A program made the translations under genes and the position numbers. Shown in pieces: positions 1-7,716 of a stretch of 64,000 bases of DNA (positions are counted from its first letter, which is position 1; every line of letters begins with the position of its first letter). This DNA is from an uncultured Bacteroidales bacterium. GTDB lineage: Bacteria > Bacteroidota > Bacteroidia > Bacteroidales > F082. The stretch is from the NCBI GenBank assembly GCA_900317055.1, contig ONFF01000006.1:62001-126000 (forward strand). Reading direction: 5' to 3'. The notes under the pieces are model-generated. The model was not told where the DNA came from. It did no database searches and was given only the letters and a program-made list of their open reading frames with translations.

Positions 1-922
1 TCTTCTCAATTTCAGTCAAATGCGAAGCCACAATCGGCACACCCGCTTGGATGAAGTCGAAAAGCTTGTTGGGGAGGCTGAAACGATAGTTGAGGTTGGT
101 GTTCTTGTCGAGGCAGAAGCCCAACTCTGCGAGTTGCGTGTAAGCCATCATCTGCTGGTAAGGCATCCTTGGAAAGAAACGCACACGGTCAGTAATCTTC
201 AGGTCTTCAACCATTTGCTTCAACACTGGTAACACATCGCCGCCTCCAATAATCATTAGGAAGCAGTCGTCAAGCTGTGTCATGGCTTGTACCAATTCCT
301 CTGCCCCACGCTGGATGTTGATGCCAGAGCCTTGCAGAATCAGCAGGTGCTTGTCGGTGGGCAAGCCCAATTCCGTTTTATCGCCTTTTGGTGGCAAAGC
401 CTTTCGTGGAGGTATATTTCTGATGACATGGCACTTGACGCCGTATTTCTCACGGAACAGGTCGGCGATACTGTCGCAAACGGTAATCATCTCGCTCAAT
501 TTTGCCACCACAAAGCCTTCTATCCATTTCCATACCTTTTGCACCTTGGGCCGATGGACCAGCTCGGGTGTTTCGGTGAAATACTCATGGCTGTCGAAAA
601 CCATTTTACTTCCTTTCAGCATTGAGATGAAATAATTGGGCAGAATCGTATCCAAGTCATTGGACAGCAAAAGATTGGCACGATGGAAAAACAAGAATAG
701 AAACAGGCGGATGTTATATTCGGCATAAAAAAGCGGGCCTTTTTCGAAAAGTAATTTCATACGATGCGAAGCGTAAGGGCGTTCATCCATGGGTGGGCTC
801 TTACGCTGCTTCCTGCCGACCAAAAGCACTTCGTATCCAGCCTTTTGCAAAGCCAGGCACGACTTGTTGACCCTTTGGTCCGTGACCAAATCGTTAATCA
901 CCGATACGATAGCGCGTTTCAT
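1..922 (-). CDS. Glycosyltransferase family 4-like protein (3' end outside window)
   Basis: A 307-codon minus-strand frame begins at 922 and runs off the left edge, so its C-terminus is not visible. The protein opens with MKRAIVSVINDLVTDQRV, a Rossmann-type start typical of GT-B glycosyltransferases. It continues with VFDSHEYFTETPEL, then the donor-domain signatures LILQGSGINIQRGAEEL, VRFFPRMPYQQM and PNKLFDFIQAGVPIVAS. This pattern fits a cytoplasmic GT4 enzyme that transfers a sugar from a nucleotide donor to a growing glycan. The acceptor cannot be told from sequence. The ATG sits about five bases after a TACCTTTG element, so the message would have almost no leader. It is divergent from murB. 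Confidence 0.85.
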   Translation of the reverse strand, partial: MKRAIVSVINDLVTDQRVNKSCLALQKAGYEVLLVGRKQRKSPPMDERPYASHRMKLLFEKGPLFYAEYNIRLFLFLFFHRANLLLSNDLDTILPNYFISMLKGSKMVFDSHEYFTETPELVHRPKVQKVWKWIEGFVVAKLSEMITVCDSIADLFREKYGVKCHVIRNIPPRKALPPKGDKTELGLPTDKHLLILQGSGINIQRGAEELVQAMTQLDDCFLMIIGGGDVLPVLKQMVEDLKITDRVRFFPRMPYQQMMAYTQLAELGFCLDKNTNLNYRFSLPNKLFDFIQAGVPIVASHLTEIEK

Positions 923-927
923 GGGGG

Positions 928-935
928 CAAAGGTA
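928..935 (-). promoter_or_regulatory. Bacteroidetes -7 promoter element (TACCTTTG)
   Basis: The minus strand reads TACCTTTG, matching the TAnnTTTG consensus of the Bacteroidetes primary sigma factor. It lies only five bases before the glycosyltransferase ATG at 922, implying a leaderless or nearly leaderless transcript. Confidence 0.6.
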
Positions 936-977
936 CGAAGTTTTCTGTTGAAACGCAGAAAACACCAAGGAATTGTG

Positions 978-985
978 TATTTTTG
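978..985 (+). promoter_or_regulatory. Bacteroidetes -7 promoter element (TATTTTTG) of murB
   Basis: TATTTTTG matches the TAnnTTTG consensus and ends five bases before the ATG at 991. It rules out the more upstream in-frame ATG at 973, which would lie upstream of the expected transcription start. Confidence 0.65.
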
Positions 986-990
986 CACCC

Positions 991-2064
991 ATGAAAACCA
1001 ATGTCAACCTCAAACCTTACAACAGCTTTGGCTTCGATGCTGTGGCGAAGCATTTCGCTGAAATCAACGAGATTCAAGAGCTTGAATCCTTGATTCGCTC
1101 CGATGTGTTCAAGCATGAGAAGTATCTGATTCTCAGCGGAGGCAACAATGTGCTCTTTCGGGATGATTTTTTCGATGGTGTTGTTGTATATATCAATTCA
1201 AAAGGCATTGAGATTCTTCATGAAGACGGTAATGAAGTCGTCGTCCGCGCGCAGGCTGGCGAGGACTGGCCTGACTTTGTGAGGTTCTGCGTCGGCAAAG
1301 GTTGGCATGGGGTGGAGAACCTGGCTCATATCCCTGGCAAAGTGGGGGCGGCACCCGTACAAAACATCGGCGCTTATGGCATGGAACTGAAAGACAATTT
1401 CCTGCGATGCGAAGCCATGGATTTGACCACAGGCGAGACCAAGGTTTTCACCAAAAAGGAATGCCGTTTCGGCTACCGTGAGAGCGTTTTCAAAAATGAG
1501 TTAAAAGGACAATACATCATCACTTCGGTGGACTTCCTATTGAAGAAGGACGCCCCACTCAACCTAGAATACGGCAACATCAAATCTTATTTGGAACAAA
1601 ACGGCATTGAACGACCAAGCTTGCAACAGCTCCACGATGCTATTTGTGCCATCCGCGATGCCAAACTTCCCGATGTGAAACAGATCGGTAGCGCAGGAAG
1701 TTTCTTCAAGAATCCTGTCATTGAAAGGGCGCTATTTGAGGCTTTGCAGAAAGATTCTCCAACGATGCCGCACTACGATGAACCTAATGGCAAGGTGAAA
1801 GTGCCAGCGGGATGGCTGATTGAGCATAGCGGCCCTTCGACCCTTCGATTGGCCTCAGGGACCGCAGGCTCAGGGACTGCTGGAGCCACAAGTTGGAAAG
1901 GCTGGCGTAATGAACATGTGGGAGTGTATGAGAAACAGGCGCTCGTGCTGGTGCATTACGGTGGCGGCACGGGCCAAGACATTGTGGAACTCGCCCACAG
2001 AATACAAGATTCCGTGGAGGAAAAGTTTGGAATTAGGATTAGCCCGGAGGTGAATTTTGTGTAG
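991..2064 (+). CDS. murB: UDP-N-acetylenolpyruvoylglucosamine reductase MurB with a 20-residue insertion
   Basis: MurB is the cytoplasmic FAD- and NADPH-dependent enzyme that reduces enolpyruvyl-UDP-GlcNAc to UDP-MurNAc for peptidoglycan. Visible motifs are LSGGNNVLF (about 49-56), AHIPGKVGAAPVQNIGAYG (112-130), GYRES (161-165), the catalytic-serine motif GSAGSFFKNP (233-242) and a terminal SPEVNF carrying the conserved Glu. The layout fits the type I family. The frame is 357 aa and would be about 337 aa without an extra segment at residues 282-301. That segment lies between IEHSG and WKGWRNEHVG, which are contiguous in relatives as I remember them, and its DNA is a repeat-rich insertion (see the repeat entry). 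The start at 991 is fixed by the promoter. Identity is secure; whether the insertion alters activity is unknown. Confidence 0.95.
   Translation: MKTNVNLKPYNSFGFDAVAKHFAEINEIQELESLIRSDVFKHEKYLILSGGNNVLFRDDFFDGVVVYINSKGIEILHEDGNEVVVRAQAGEDWPDFVRFCVGKGWHGVENLAHIPGKVGAAPVQNIGAYGMELKDNFLRCEAMDLTTGETKVFTKKECRFGYRESVFKNELKGQYIITSVDFLLKKDAPLNLEYGNIKSYLEQNGIERPSLQQLHDAICAIRDAKLPDVKQIGSAGSFFKNPVIERALFEALQKDSPTMPHYDEPNGKVKVPAGWLIEHSGPSTLRLASGTAGSGTAGATSWKGWRNEHVGVYEKQALVLVHYGGGTGQDIVELAHRIQDSVEEKFGIRISPEVNFV
1834..1893 (+). repeat. In-frame small repeat insertion inside murB
   Basis: This 60-bp segment adds 20 residues rich in Gly, Ala, Ser and Thr to MurB without breaking the frame. It contains CCCTTCGA twice in tandem and GSCTCAGGGAC twice. 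These are the two halves of the small dispersed repeat CCTTCGAC...GCTCAGGGACC found between genes in many bacteria (recalled, not searched). Confidence 0.7.
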
Positions 2065-2073
2065 TTGGTGCAT

Positions 2074-2196
2074 TCAATCCAAATCCCCAAAAACCATCTC
2101 ATGATAATCGCAGATGGAGTCCCTATTTAGGCTTGCATAAAGACGGATATCGCTTTTCAGCCTTCCGATTTCTTTCTGCAAGGCTTGGCTAATTGA
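2074..2196 (-). pseudogene. 5'-truncated gene tail (remnant), left copy
   Basis: On the minus strand 40 codons remain open to a TGA at 2074-2076, with an in-frame stop immediately upstream and no start codon. The end reads DSICDYHEMVFGDLD, nearly the same as the short frame at 3652-3708 (DSIRDYHEMVLGDLE). The DNA at 2093-2122 matches 3671-3700 at 29 of 30 positions, in direct orientation. The two tails flank the ATPase gene. The parent family was not recognised. Confidence 0.5.
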
Positions 2197-2265
2197 CTAC
2201 AAATAACCGAACAAATCTGCCACAAATAACCGAATAAATTCACTACAAATAACCGAAAATTCGAG
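2197..2265. repeat. Three 23-bp iterons upstream of the ATPase gene
   Basis: Three head-to-tail units start at 2197, 2220 and 2243, exactly 23 bp apart (about two helical turns). Each carries the identical 13-base core ACAAATAACCGAA followed by a variable AT-rich 9-10 bases. The array ends about 30 bp before the ATPase -7 element, so a repressor or activator array, or autoregulation by the ATPase, is possible. Confidence 0.75.
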
Positions 2266-2294
2266 AAATGCTTTTATAATTAAAATAAAATCAG

Positions 2295-2302
2295 TAATTT
2301 TG
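2295..2302 (+). promoter_or_regulatory. Bacteroidetes -7 promoter element (TAATTTTG)
   Basis: TAATTTTG fits the TAnnTTTG consensus, 23 bases before the ATPase start at 2326 and just downstream of the 23-bp iterons. Confidence 0.6.
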
Positions 2303-2325
2303 CAGCGAAAACAAAAAGATGAATA

Positions 2326-3603
2326 ATGAAAAAAGAATATAAACCTCGGATTGCCGACAAGCTTCTTGCCCGCAAGCTGGCAGGTAAAGGGGCTGTGCTG
2401 ATTGAAGGGCCGAAGTGGTGTGGAAAAACCACCACAGCTCAACAGCAGGCCAAAAGTATGCTAGACCTTGGCGATAGCGAGGTGCTAAAGCAGAGTCGAA
2501 ACATGTTGGAAATAAGTCCAAAGACTTTGCTTCAGGGGGAAACGCCTCGTTTAATCGACGAATGGCAGACCTTGCCACCTTTATGGGACAGTATTCGCAG
2601 TGAAGTGGACCGTCGAGGAACCTTCTCTCAGTTTATCCTAACGGGGTCATCGGTGCTTCCACAAGCCGATGAGACCACACATAGTGGCACAGGGCGTTTC
2701 GCCCGATTGAAAATGAGGCCGATGAGCATTTTCGAATCGGGAGAGTCTTCAGGCCTAGTCAGTCTCCGAAAACTGTTTGACGGAGAGACCTTTGAACCGC
2801 AATCTTGCAATCTCGACCTGCAAAAGATGGCTTATCTCACCTGTCGTGGCGGTTGGCCTCAAGCGACATTGTTGGAAGGAGACTTGGCACTTGACCAAGC
2901 CTTTGACTATGTCGATGCCGTCGCCGAGCATGACATTCAGCGCGTTGACGGAGTGAAGCGCAGTCCTTCCCGAGCCCGTCTGCTTTTACGCTCGTATGCC
3001 CGCAACATTGCCCAACAAGTCTCTTACGCCACCATCAAGGCCGACATGCTTTCAAATGATTCAGCCACATTAGACGAGGACACCGTGGCAGACTATATCA
3101 AGGCCTTGAAACGCTTGTTCGTCATTGAGGATTTGGAGGCATGGAATCCAAATCTACGCAGCAAATCTGCCATCCGAACCAGCGACACCCGCCATTTCGT
3201 CGATCCCAGCATTGGCACGGCAGCCCTTGGCCTTGGCCCCAGCGACTTAATTAACGACCTTAATTCATTTGGGTTGTTCTTCGAAGACCTTGCCGTTCGT
3301 GACCTGCGCGTGTTCGCAGAAGCTCTCGATGGCAGACTCTACCATTACCGCGACAGCTCTGGCCTGGAATGCGATACGGTAATTCACCGCAGAAACGGAA
3401 CATACGCATTAGTTGAAGTCAAACTGGGGGGCGACAAACTTATAGAAGAAGGTGTAAATGCGCTCAAGACGCTCGCTACAGCCATAGACACGACTAAGAT
3501 GCCTAGCCCTTCGTTCATGATGGTGCTGACTGCTGTCGGGCAATACGCCTACCAACGCCCCGACGGTATTTTTGTCGTTCCAATCGGCTGTCTAAAAGAC
3601 TAA
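2326..3603 (+). CDS. AAA-type ATP-binding protein with DUF4143-like C-terminal region
   Basis: A 425-aa protein of the stand-alone AAA ATPase family common in gut Bacteroidetes. Walker A is GPKWCGKT (28-35), the Walker B-like segment is LIDEW (76-80), and FILTGSS (about 103-109) is the sensor motif. The C-terminal part has a DUF4143-like region with ECDTVIHRRNGTYALVEVK near 355-373, where the D...VEVK arrangement resembles a PD-(D/E)XK nuclease core. The biological role of this family is poorly defined; some members sit near toxin-antitoxin or mobile loci. Here the gene is alone, preceded by an iteron array and flanked by direct repeats of a gene tail, which suggests insertion or rearrangement. 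Family assignment is firm, function is not. Confidence 0.88.
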   Translation: MKKEYKPRIADKLLARKLAGKGAVLIEGPKWCGKTTTAQQQAKSMLDLGDSEVLKQSRNMLEISPKTLLQGETPRLIDEWQTLPPLWDSIRSEVDRRGTFSQFILTGSSVLPQADETTHSGTGRFARLKMRPMSIFESGESSGLVSLRKLFDGETFEPQSCNLDLQKMAYLTCRGGWPQATLLEGDLALDQAFDYVDAVAEHDIQRVDGVKRSPSRARLLLRSYARNIAQQVSYATIKADMLSNDSATLDEDTVADYIKALKRLFVIEDLEAWNPNLRSKSAIRTSDTRHFVDPSIGTAALGLGPSDLINDLNSFGLFFEDLAVRDLRVFAEALDGRLYHYRDSSGLECDTVIHRRNGTYALVEVKLGGDKLIEEGVNALKTLATAIDTTKMPSPSFMMVLTAVGQYAYQRPDGIFVVPIGCLKD

Positions 3604-3651
3604 GTCAGCTCGTTCGAGAACGCAATATCCAAACAATGTTGAGTTCTCCAA

Positions 3652-3708
3652 TCACTCCAAATCTCCTAAGACCATCTCATGATAATCGCGGATGGAGTCC
3701 TTGTTCAT
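3652..3708 (-). pseudogene. 18-codon gene-tail remnant, right copy
   Basis: A short minus-strand frame, MNKDSIRDYHEMVLGDLE, overlaps the stop of the upstream membrane-protein gene by one base (TGATG). It could in principle be translated by re-initiation. Its sequence repeats the tail at 2074-2196, so it is more likely the 3' remnant of a once longer gene. Confidence 0.45.
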
Positions 3709-4016
3709 CACAACATATCAACAATCGTAATGATTCCCGTGATGGCAAACGGTATCAAGAAAAACTGGAGAGCGTAGCTGAACGCATTCCAGACCCGATT
3801 GTCAAACAATTCGAGTTTCGACTTTACCCAAAACCAGCGTGGCGGCACTTCCTGCCCCCATGCCGACCAACCTACAATAAGCCCAAGCACGGCCAAAACC
3901 GCTCCGACAATGAATTCATATCCTTCAAACCCATCGCCGAAAAGCACTAGTGCCCCAAGGACGGTTAGTATCGGCGATACCTTTTGAAAAAACCATAATA
4001 ATGCTGTTATTAACAT
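3708..4016 (-). CDS. Small membrane protein, unrecognised
   Basis: A 102-aa frame with about three hydrophobic segments: residues 1-25 (MLITALLWFFQKVSPILTVL and following), 32-52 (EFIVGAVLAVLGLIVGWSAW) and 80-100 (FFLIPFAITGIITIVDML). No signal peptide cleavage site and no recognised domain. It lies about 100 bp downstream of the metallopeptidase gene on the same strand, so it may be the last gene of that operon. The stop overlaps the gene-tail remnant by one base. The composition looks like a real inner-membrane protein, but nothing indicates its role. Confidence 0.6.
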   Translation of the reverse strand: MLITALLWFFQKVSPILTVLGALVLFGDGFEGYEFIVGAVLAVLGLIVGWSAWGQEVPPRWFWVKSKLELFDNRVWNAFSYALQFFLIPFAITGIITIVDML

Positions 4017-4117
4017 ATTAATCTAATCTAACAGATTTACAACTACTCTTCTCAGAATTCTCGGCTTGTTTCAATTTTAGACTACAGCCAAACAATCAGT
4101 GTATTTCGGCAATTTTA

Positions 4118-4858
4118 TTACAGACTTTCCAAACAGTCATTTTTAATTACACTTCTGACAAATTCCAGGCAGTTCCTTAACTCATCTATTACACAACATT
4201 CCTCTGGCTTGTGGGCATTGTAATAACCGCAACTAATGTTGCAGCAGGGCACAGCAAGACCTCGACGCTTCAACGCAACGACATCAGTGGTGCCACCTGC
4301 CACAGGAATGTAGCCATATTGCTGCCTTAATTTCAACGGAATAAAACCATCATCGCAAAGGCGCAAATCCACTTTCTTGCTATAAGTCACAATGTCGCTA
4401 TTGCCTTTACGGTCGCATTGTATCACATATTTTACATCTTCAAAGAAAGCAAGATCACATGCTTTCGAGCCTCGGCATCCCTCAAAATCACCATCCTTTT
4501 CTTCTTGCACAAACAAAACTACCTTAAGCGTGATTTCTGTTCGTAACAGATTCAGTGCAATCCAAACACCGTTTTTATCGTCGGCACCAATGCCAACACA
4601 CTTTCCCTCTTCATCAGTCGCAAATATCACTCCATCCTCCTCATGCAAGATCCTTTTCTGTGGCCGATGAACTTCATCCAAATGTGCAGCCACACAAGGA
4701 TAAACCTTTGTTTTTCCCTTGACAATGAAAAGATTGCCAATAGCATCCTCTTCGATGGACAAATCCAATCCGTCGAGTTGGGTCAAAACAAAGCGTTTGA
4801 TTTCTTCCTCACGACCTGATTTGCTGTTAATAAGGTATAGTTGCTTGAGTAGCTGCAT
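4118..4858 (-). CDS. Zinc aminopeptidase-like protein (clan MH, M20/M28/M42 type)
   Basis: A compact 246-aa protein with the metal-ligand layout of co-catalytic zinc peptidases: AAHLDEVH (H59, D61), GIGADDKNGVWIAL (D93 or D94), LFVQEE (general base and ligand, E119/E120), IQCDRKG (D149) and YYNAHKPEE (H216). The segment AGGTTDVVAL recalls the GGTDA motif of M42 enzymes. It probably removes N-terminal residues from short peptides in the cytoplasm. It has no separate dimerisation domain, so it is smaller than PepT or M42 proteins. The start at 4858 was preferred because it lies four bases after the ion-channel stop, and longer starts would lie inside that gene. It is the third gene of the pcp operon. 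The exact subfamily is uncertain. Confidence 0.75.
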   Translation of the reverse strand: MQLLKQLYLINSKSGREEEIKRFVLTQLDGLDLSIEEDAIGNLFIVKGKTKVYPCVAAHLDEVHRPQKRILHEEDGVIFATDEEGKCVGIGADDKNGVWIALNLLRTEITLKVVLFVQEEKDGDFEGCRGSKACDLAFFEDVKYVIQCDRKGNSDIVTYSKKVDLRLCDDGFIPLKLRQQYGYIPVAGGTTDVVALKRRGLAVPCCNISCGYYNAHKPEECCVIDELRNCLEFVRSVIKNDCLESL

Positions 4859-4862
4859 AATG

Positions 4863-6623
4863 CTATGATTGTTTGTCCTCTTCCATTTTTGGCAATCCGT
4901 AGAGTTCGCGCCAATAATTTGATTCAGATGGCCGAACATTGTATTCTTCTGTATGCAAACCTTTGATTTTCTTTGTTTCAAGATTTCGGTTAAGCACATC
5001 GGCAATGTTGTAGATTGCGGAATGCACTTCCTTTTTGAACACCATAAGTTTATACGACACCGTAATCAGCAACACATTGGCGTTTGTTCTTGTTTTAATG
5101 TACCTCGCAATGTTATCCTTGTTTAGTTTTGGTTGTACCTGATGGGCATCTGTTGTTAGTTGCGCCTTTTCTGACAAGGTATTACTAAAATCGTCGAATA
5201 GTTGCTTTAATAACTTTTTGTCATGCGTTATACATTCCTCAAAATCGAAAGATGTCTCACCTTTTTCTCCGCCAAACTCAAAATGAAAATCGGTTATGTT
5301 CTTAACTACTTGTTCTCCGGCAATAACAATTATCCAATCGTTTTCACTTCTGTCGTTTGTAATGGCATCAATAAACTGTTGGAATACACTATTATTCTTG
5401 GTCTCTTCAACAATTGTGTAAAAATTGAATCGTTTCTCCCTGTCCAAGCCGTTCTGACGAGAATAAAACTCATTGGCTACATAGTTAAATCCACCTAATT
5501 GCGCAATATGCCAGTCGAAAAAACTCAACCCGTTGTCTGCTTTACCTATCGGGTTAACTATGGTAACACTTGAATTTCGGTCAATATGGCATCCATATTT
5601 TGTATTTGCAACAAATTGATTCACTACAAGCATATCGGTTTTCGGCCCTTCCGATATGGCATCGCTAAGATTCTTGATTCGAAGCCCTTTTGATGCAGCT
5701 ACCGACTTTACGATTTCATCTTCTGTAAGCCCCATGTCTAACTTCAGATTCCCAAGACTGACATTTTTAGCTGGCCAAAATATGCCTTCACGTTTTATGT
5801 TTTTTAAGAGCATAAATTCATTTATTGACTCAGCATTATCTTTTAGCGCTTTCGCGTCACGTTCAGCCTCCATCACTTCGGTGAATCCCGATCCAATAAG
5901 ACCAGCAGGCACCGCAAAAATGGCAATTCCAAGGACGCCTACGATGATAGCCAAGACGTTTCCCCATGCCGTCACCAAAGGATAATCCGCAATTTTACCT
6001 GGGTCGCCAAGGTATTTAGCAAAAGACCAAACCAAAGTTTTCCAACCGTTTTCACACAATTCAGGTTGAGCGGCATGTTCTGCAAAATACAGGAAAAACG
6101 ACAGAATCACTGTTAAGATGGTTAGGAAGGCTAGACTCACAGTCAATTCATGCTTTTTGGACGAGATGGCATCGCCCAAAATCCTGAACGACTTCATGTA
6201 ACGGAAAATGCGCAATAGGCGGAAAACCCTCAAGATCTTCAGCGCGGCATACGGCATCGGCATAAAGAAGTGTAAATAAAAAGAATATGTTGATAGTATA
6301 TCAATCAACCCGTAAAATGTGAAACAATAACACAACCTTCCTTTAAAGCCTTTGAATCTTGCATCTTGAAGGTCGGCAGTCCATATTCTTAAAGTGACCT
6401 CTATGGTAAAGAAAATGGTGGTAAACCAATCGATAAACTTCAAGATGTGCCCATATTTTTCAACGATGTTTTCGTAAGTCGACAGGAACACTTCAACGGT
6501 GCTGACAACAATCAGGCCGATGATAACATAATCGACAATGTTTTGCCATTGGCGTGTGCGAAAGTTGTCGTCAAATACCCGCGCCAGTTCTTTTTTAATT
6601 TGTTGAAAATTCATAGCGGTCAT
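4863..6623 (-). CDS. Voltage-gated-channel-like ion transporter with large cytoplasmic C-terminus
   Basis: A 586-aa membrane protein. The first 250 residues hold six hydrophobic segments of an ion-transport domain. An S4-like helix (ALKILRVFRLLRIFRYMKSF, about 127-146) has arginines at every third or fourth position. The pore loop reads WSFAKYLGDPGKIADYP instead of a TVGYGD potassium filter, followed by a pore helix ending in AVPAGLIGSGF. The remaining 330 residues are soluble and contain ITVSYKLMVFKKE-like strands but no domain I recognise. The ATG at 6623 overlaps the pcp stop (ATGA), so it is translationally coupled to pcp and followed four bases later by the peptidase gene. Ion selectivity cannot be predicted. 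Confidence 0.8.
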   Translation of the reverse strand: MTAMNFQQIKKELARVFDDNFRTRQWQNIVDYVIIGLIVVSTVEVFLSTYENIVEKYGHILKFIDWFTTIFFTIEVTLRIWTADLQDARFKGFKGRLCYCFTFYGLIDILSTYSFYLHFFMPMPYAALKILRVFRLLRIFRYMKSFRILGDAISSKKHELTVSLAFLTILTVILSFFLYFAEHAAQPELCENGWKTLVWSFAKYLGDPGKIADYPLVTAWGNVLAIIVGVLGIAIFAVPAGLIGSGFTEVMEAERDAKALKDNAESINEFMLLKNIKREGIFWPAKNVSLGNLKLDMGLTEDEIVKSVAASKGLRIKNLSDAISEGPKTDMLVVNQFVANTKYGCHIDRNSSVTIVNPIGKADNGLSFFDWHIAQLGGFNYVANEFYSRQNGLDREKRFNFYTIVEETKNNSVFQQFIDAITNDRSENDWIIVIAGEQVVKNITDFHFEFGGEKGETSFDFEECITHDKKLLKQLFDDFSNTLSEKAQLTTDAHQVQPKLNKDNIARYIKTRTNANVLLITVSYKLMVFKKEVHSAIYNIADVLNRNLETKKIKGLHTEEYNVRPSESNYWRELYGLPKMEEDKQS

Positions 6624-7240
6624 ACAATCAGATTTTGGGTTGCCAGGGTATGTATCACGGCTTTCAAAGCCTGTACTACAATTTCAGTTGACATAGAAGG
6701 TTGCTTGTTTTTTCCCACGACTTGGCAAGGCAAATAAGGGACATGGATAAATCCTGCTTGCATGTTTGGATATTTGCTATATACCAAATGCATGGCAGTA
6801 TAAAAAACGCTATTGCAAACATAAAGTCCAGCACTATTGGAGATAGTTGCAGGAATACCCTCATCTTGAACAGCTTCCACCAGCCGTTTCAGCGGCAAGT
6901 TGCTGAAGTAAGCATTCGGGGCATCTGCTTGCAATTGACACTCCTGAGGCTGATAGCCGTCATTATCGGGCTTTTTGCTGTCAGCTATGTTGATGGCAAC
7001 ACGCTCCACTTCGATTGCACATCGTCCTCCAGCTTGACCGATGCTCAGCACTACATCGGGACGATAATCGTCAACGGCCTGCTCCAGCATCATCATTGCT
7101 TTTTGAAACGAGACTGGCAGACATACTTTCAAAACCTCCACATCTTCCAAGAGTTCAGGAAACGCTTTTACCGCTTCCCATGAGGGATTCACTTCTTCTT
7201 GACCAAAAGGCTCAAAACCGGTAAGTAAGACCTTCATCAT
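6620..7240 (-). CDS. pcp: Pyroglutamyl-peptidase I
   Basis: A cysteine peptidase of family C15 that removes N-terminal pyroglutamate from peptides in the cytoplasm. The 206-aa length is usual. The start TGFEPFG is the family signature, and the triad is visible: E79 in GGRCAIEVERVAIN, C142 in SNSAGLYVCNSVFY and H166 in GFIHVPYLP. It is the first gene of an operon with the ion channel (4-bp overlap) and a zinc peptidase. Two ATG codons in tandem (7240 and 7237) make the exact start ambiguous by one residue. Confidence 0.93.
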   Translation of the reverse strand: MMKVLLTGFEPFGQEEVNPSWEAVKAFPELLEDVEVLKVCLPVSFQKAMMMLEQAVDDYRPDVVLSIGQAGGRCAIEVERVAINIADSKKPDNDGYQPQECQLQADAPNAYFSNLPLKRLVEAVQDEGIPATISNSAGLYVCNSVFYTAMHLVYSKYPNMQAGFIHVPYLPCQVVGKNKQPSMSTEIVVQALKAVIHTLATQNLIV

Positions 7241-7301
7241 CAGTTGTTTTAGTCATACAACTCCTAGTTGCCAGACTTTTAATTTTTTTGTTTGGATTGT
7301 T

Positions 7302-7334
7302 TACAAAAGAGGGCAGGCACGGTGCCTACCCTCC
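7302..7334 (-). terminator. Rho-independent terminator of the 7.3-13.8 kb gene block
   Basis: On the minus strand an 11-bp stem with one mismatch (AGGGTAGGCAC paired with GTGCCTGCCCT around a one-base centre, 7310-7332) is followed by TTTTGT. It lies just beyond the stop of the last gene of the block. Confidence 0.7.
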
Positions 7335-7350
7335 TCACAGAAAAAAAGGG

Positions 7351-7653
7351 TTATTTTCCCGCTGCGCTCAAGGTGATGCCGTTGTCGGCGAGGGCCGAAT
7401 CGTCCTTTGTGGCGACCTGCACCTTAATGCCGAACACTTCCTTGATCTTGTCCTCGAAGTTGCCGACCTTCATGTTGCCGACCACTTTCACCTCGCCGCC
7501 TTTGGCGCCTTCGGCACGGATGGATGCCAAAGTAGCGTTGTCGTCAGCAAAGCCTGGACCTTTGTAAACTCTCAATGTCGCACCGAAAGCCTCCTTGAAC
7601 TGGGCTTTCAACGTCTTGACCTTCATGCGGCCATCAATATTGAAATCTGCCAT
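7351..7653 (-). CDS. Two-repeat small-domain protein A (unrecognised paralogous family)
   Basis: A 100-aa protein made of two copies of a roughly 50-residue unit. Copy 1 reads FNIDGRMKVKTLKAQF then AFGATLRVYKG then ADDNATLASIR. Copy 2 reads EVKVVGNMKVGNFEDKI then VFGIKVQVATKD then ADNGITLSAAG. The pattern is strand, loop, helix ending in FG, strand, then D-x-x-[A/I]-TL. The same unit recurs in four other proteins of this block (7714-8391, 11246-11614, 12803-13375, 13392-13760). No signal peptide or catalytic motif is visible, so it is probably a cytoplasmic binding or scaffold module. The order of elements is reminiscent of a beta-grasp fold, but this is only an inference. Last gene of the block, followed by a terminator. 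Confidence 0.8.
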   Translation of the reverse strand: MADFNIDGRMKVKTLKAQFKEAFGATLRVYKGPGFADDNATLASIRAEGAKGGEVKVVGNMKVGNFEDKIKEVFGIKVQVATKDDSALADNGITLSAAGK

Positions 7654-7673
7654 AATAAAAAAGTGTTTAATGT

Positions 7674-7716
7674 TTGCCTACTCTTTATAGGATTTTCGGC
7701 GATGCTCCTATTATTA
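7674..7716. repeat. Leader repeat upstream of protein A
   Basis: About 42 bp repeated upstream of protein B at 8408-8449, with roughly three differences. It sits directly before the start of A and abuts the stop of B. It was presumably copied with the gene when A and B duplicated, or is a conserved regulatory leader. Confidence 0.65.

Noticed and set aside
1831-1893. Frameshift or pseudogene in murB
   Set aside because: The insertion is a multiple of three, and the conserved C-terminus resumes in frame.
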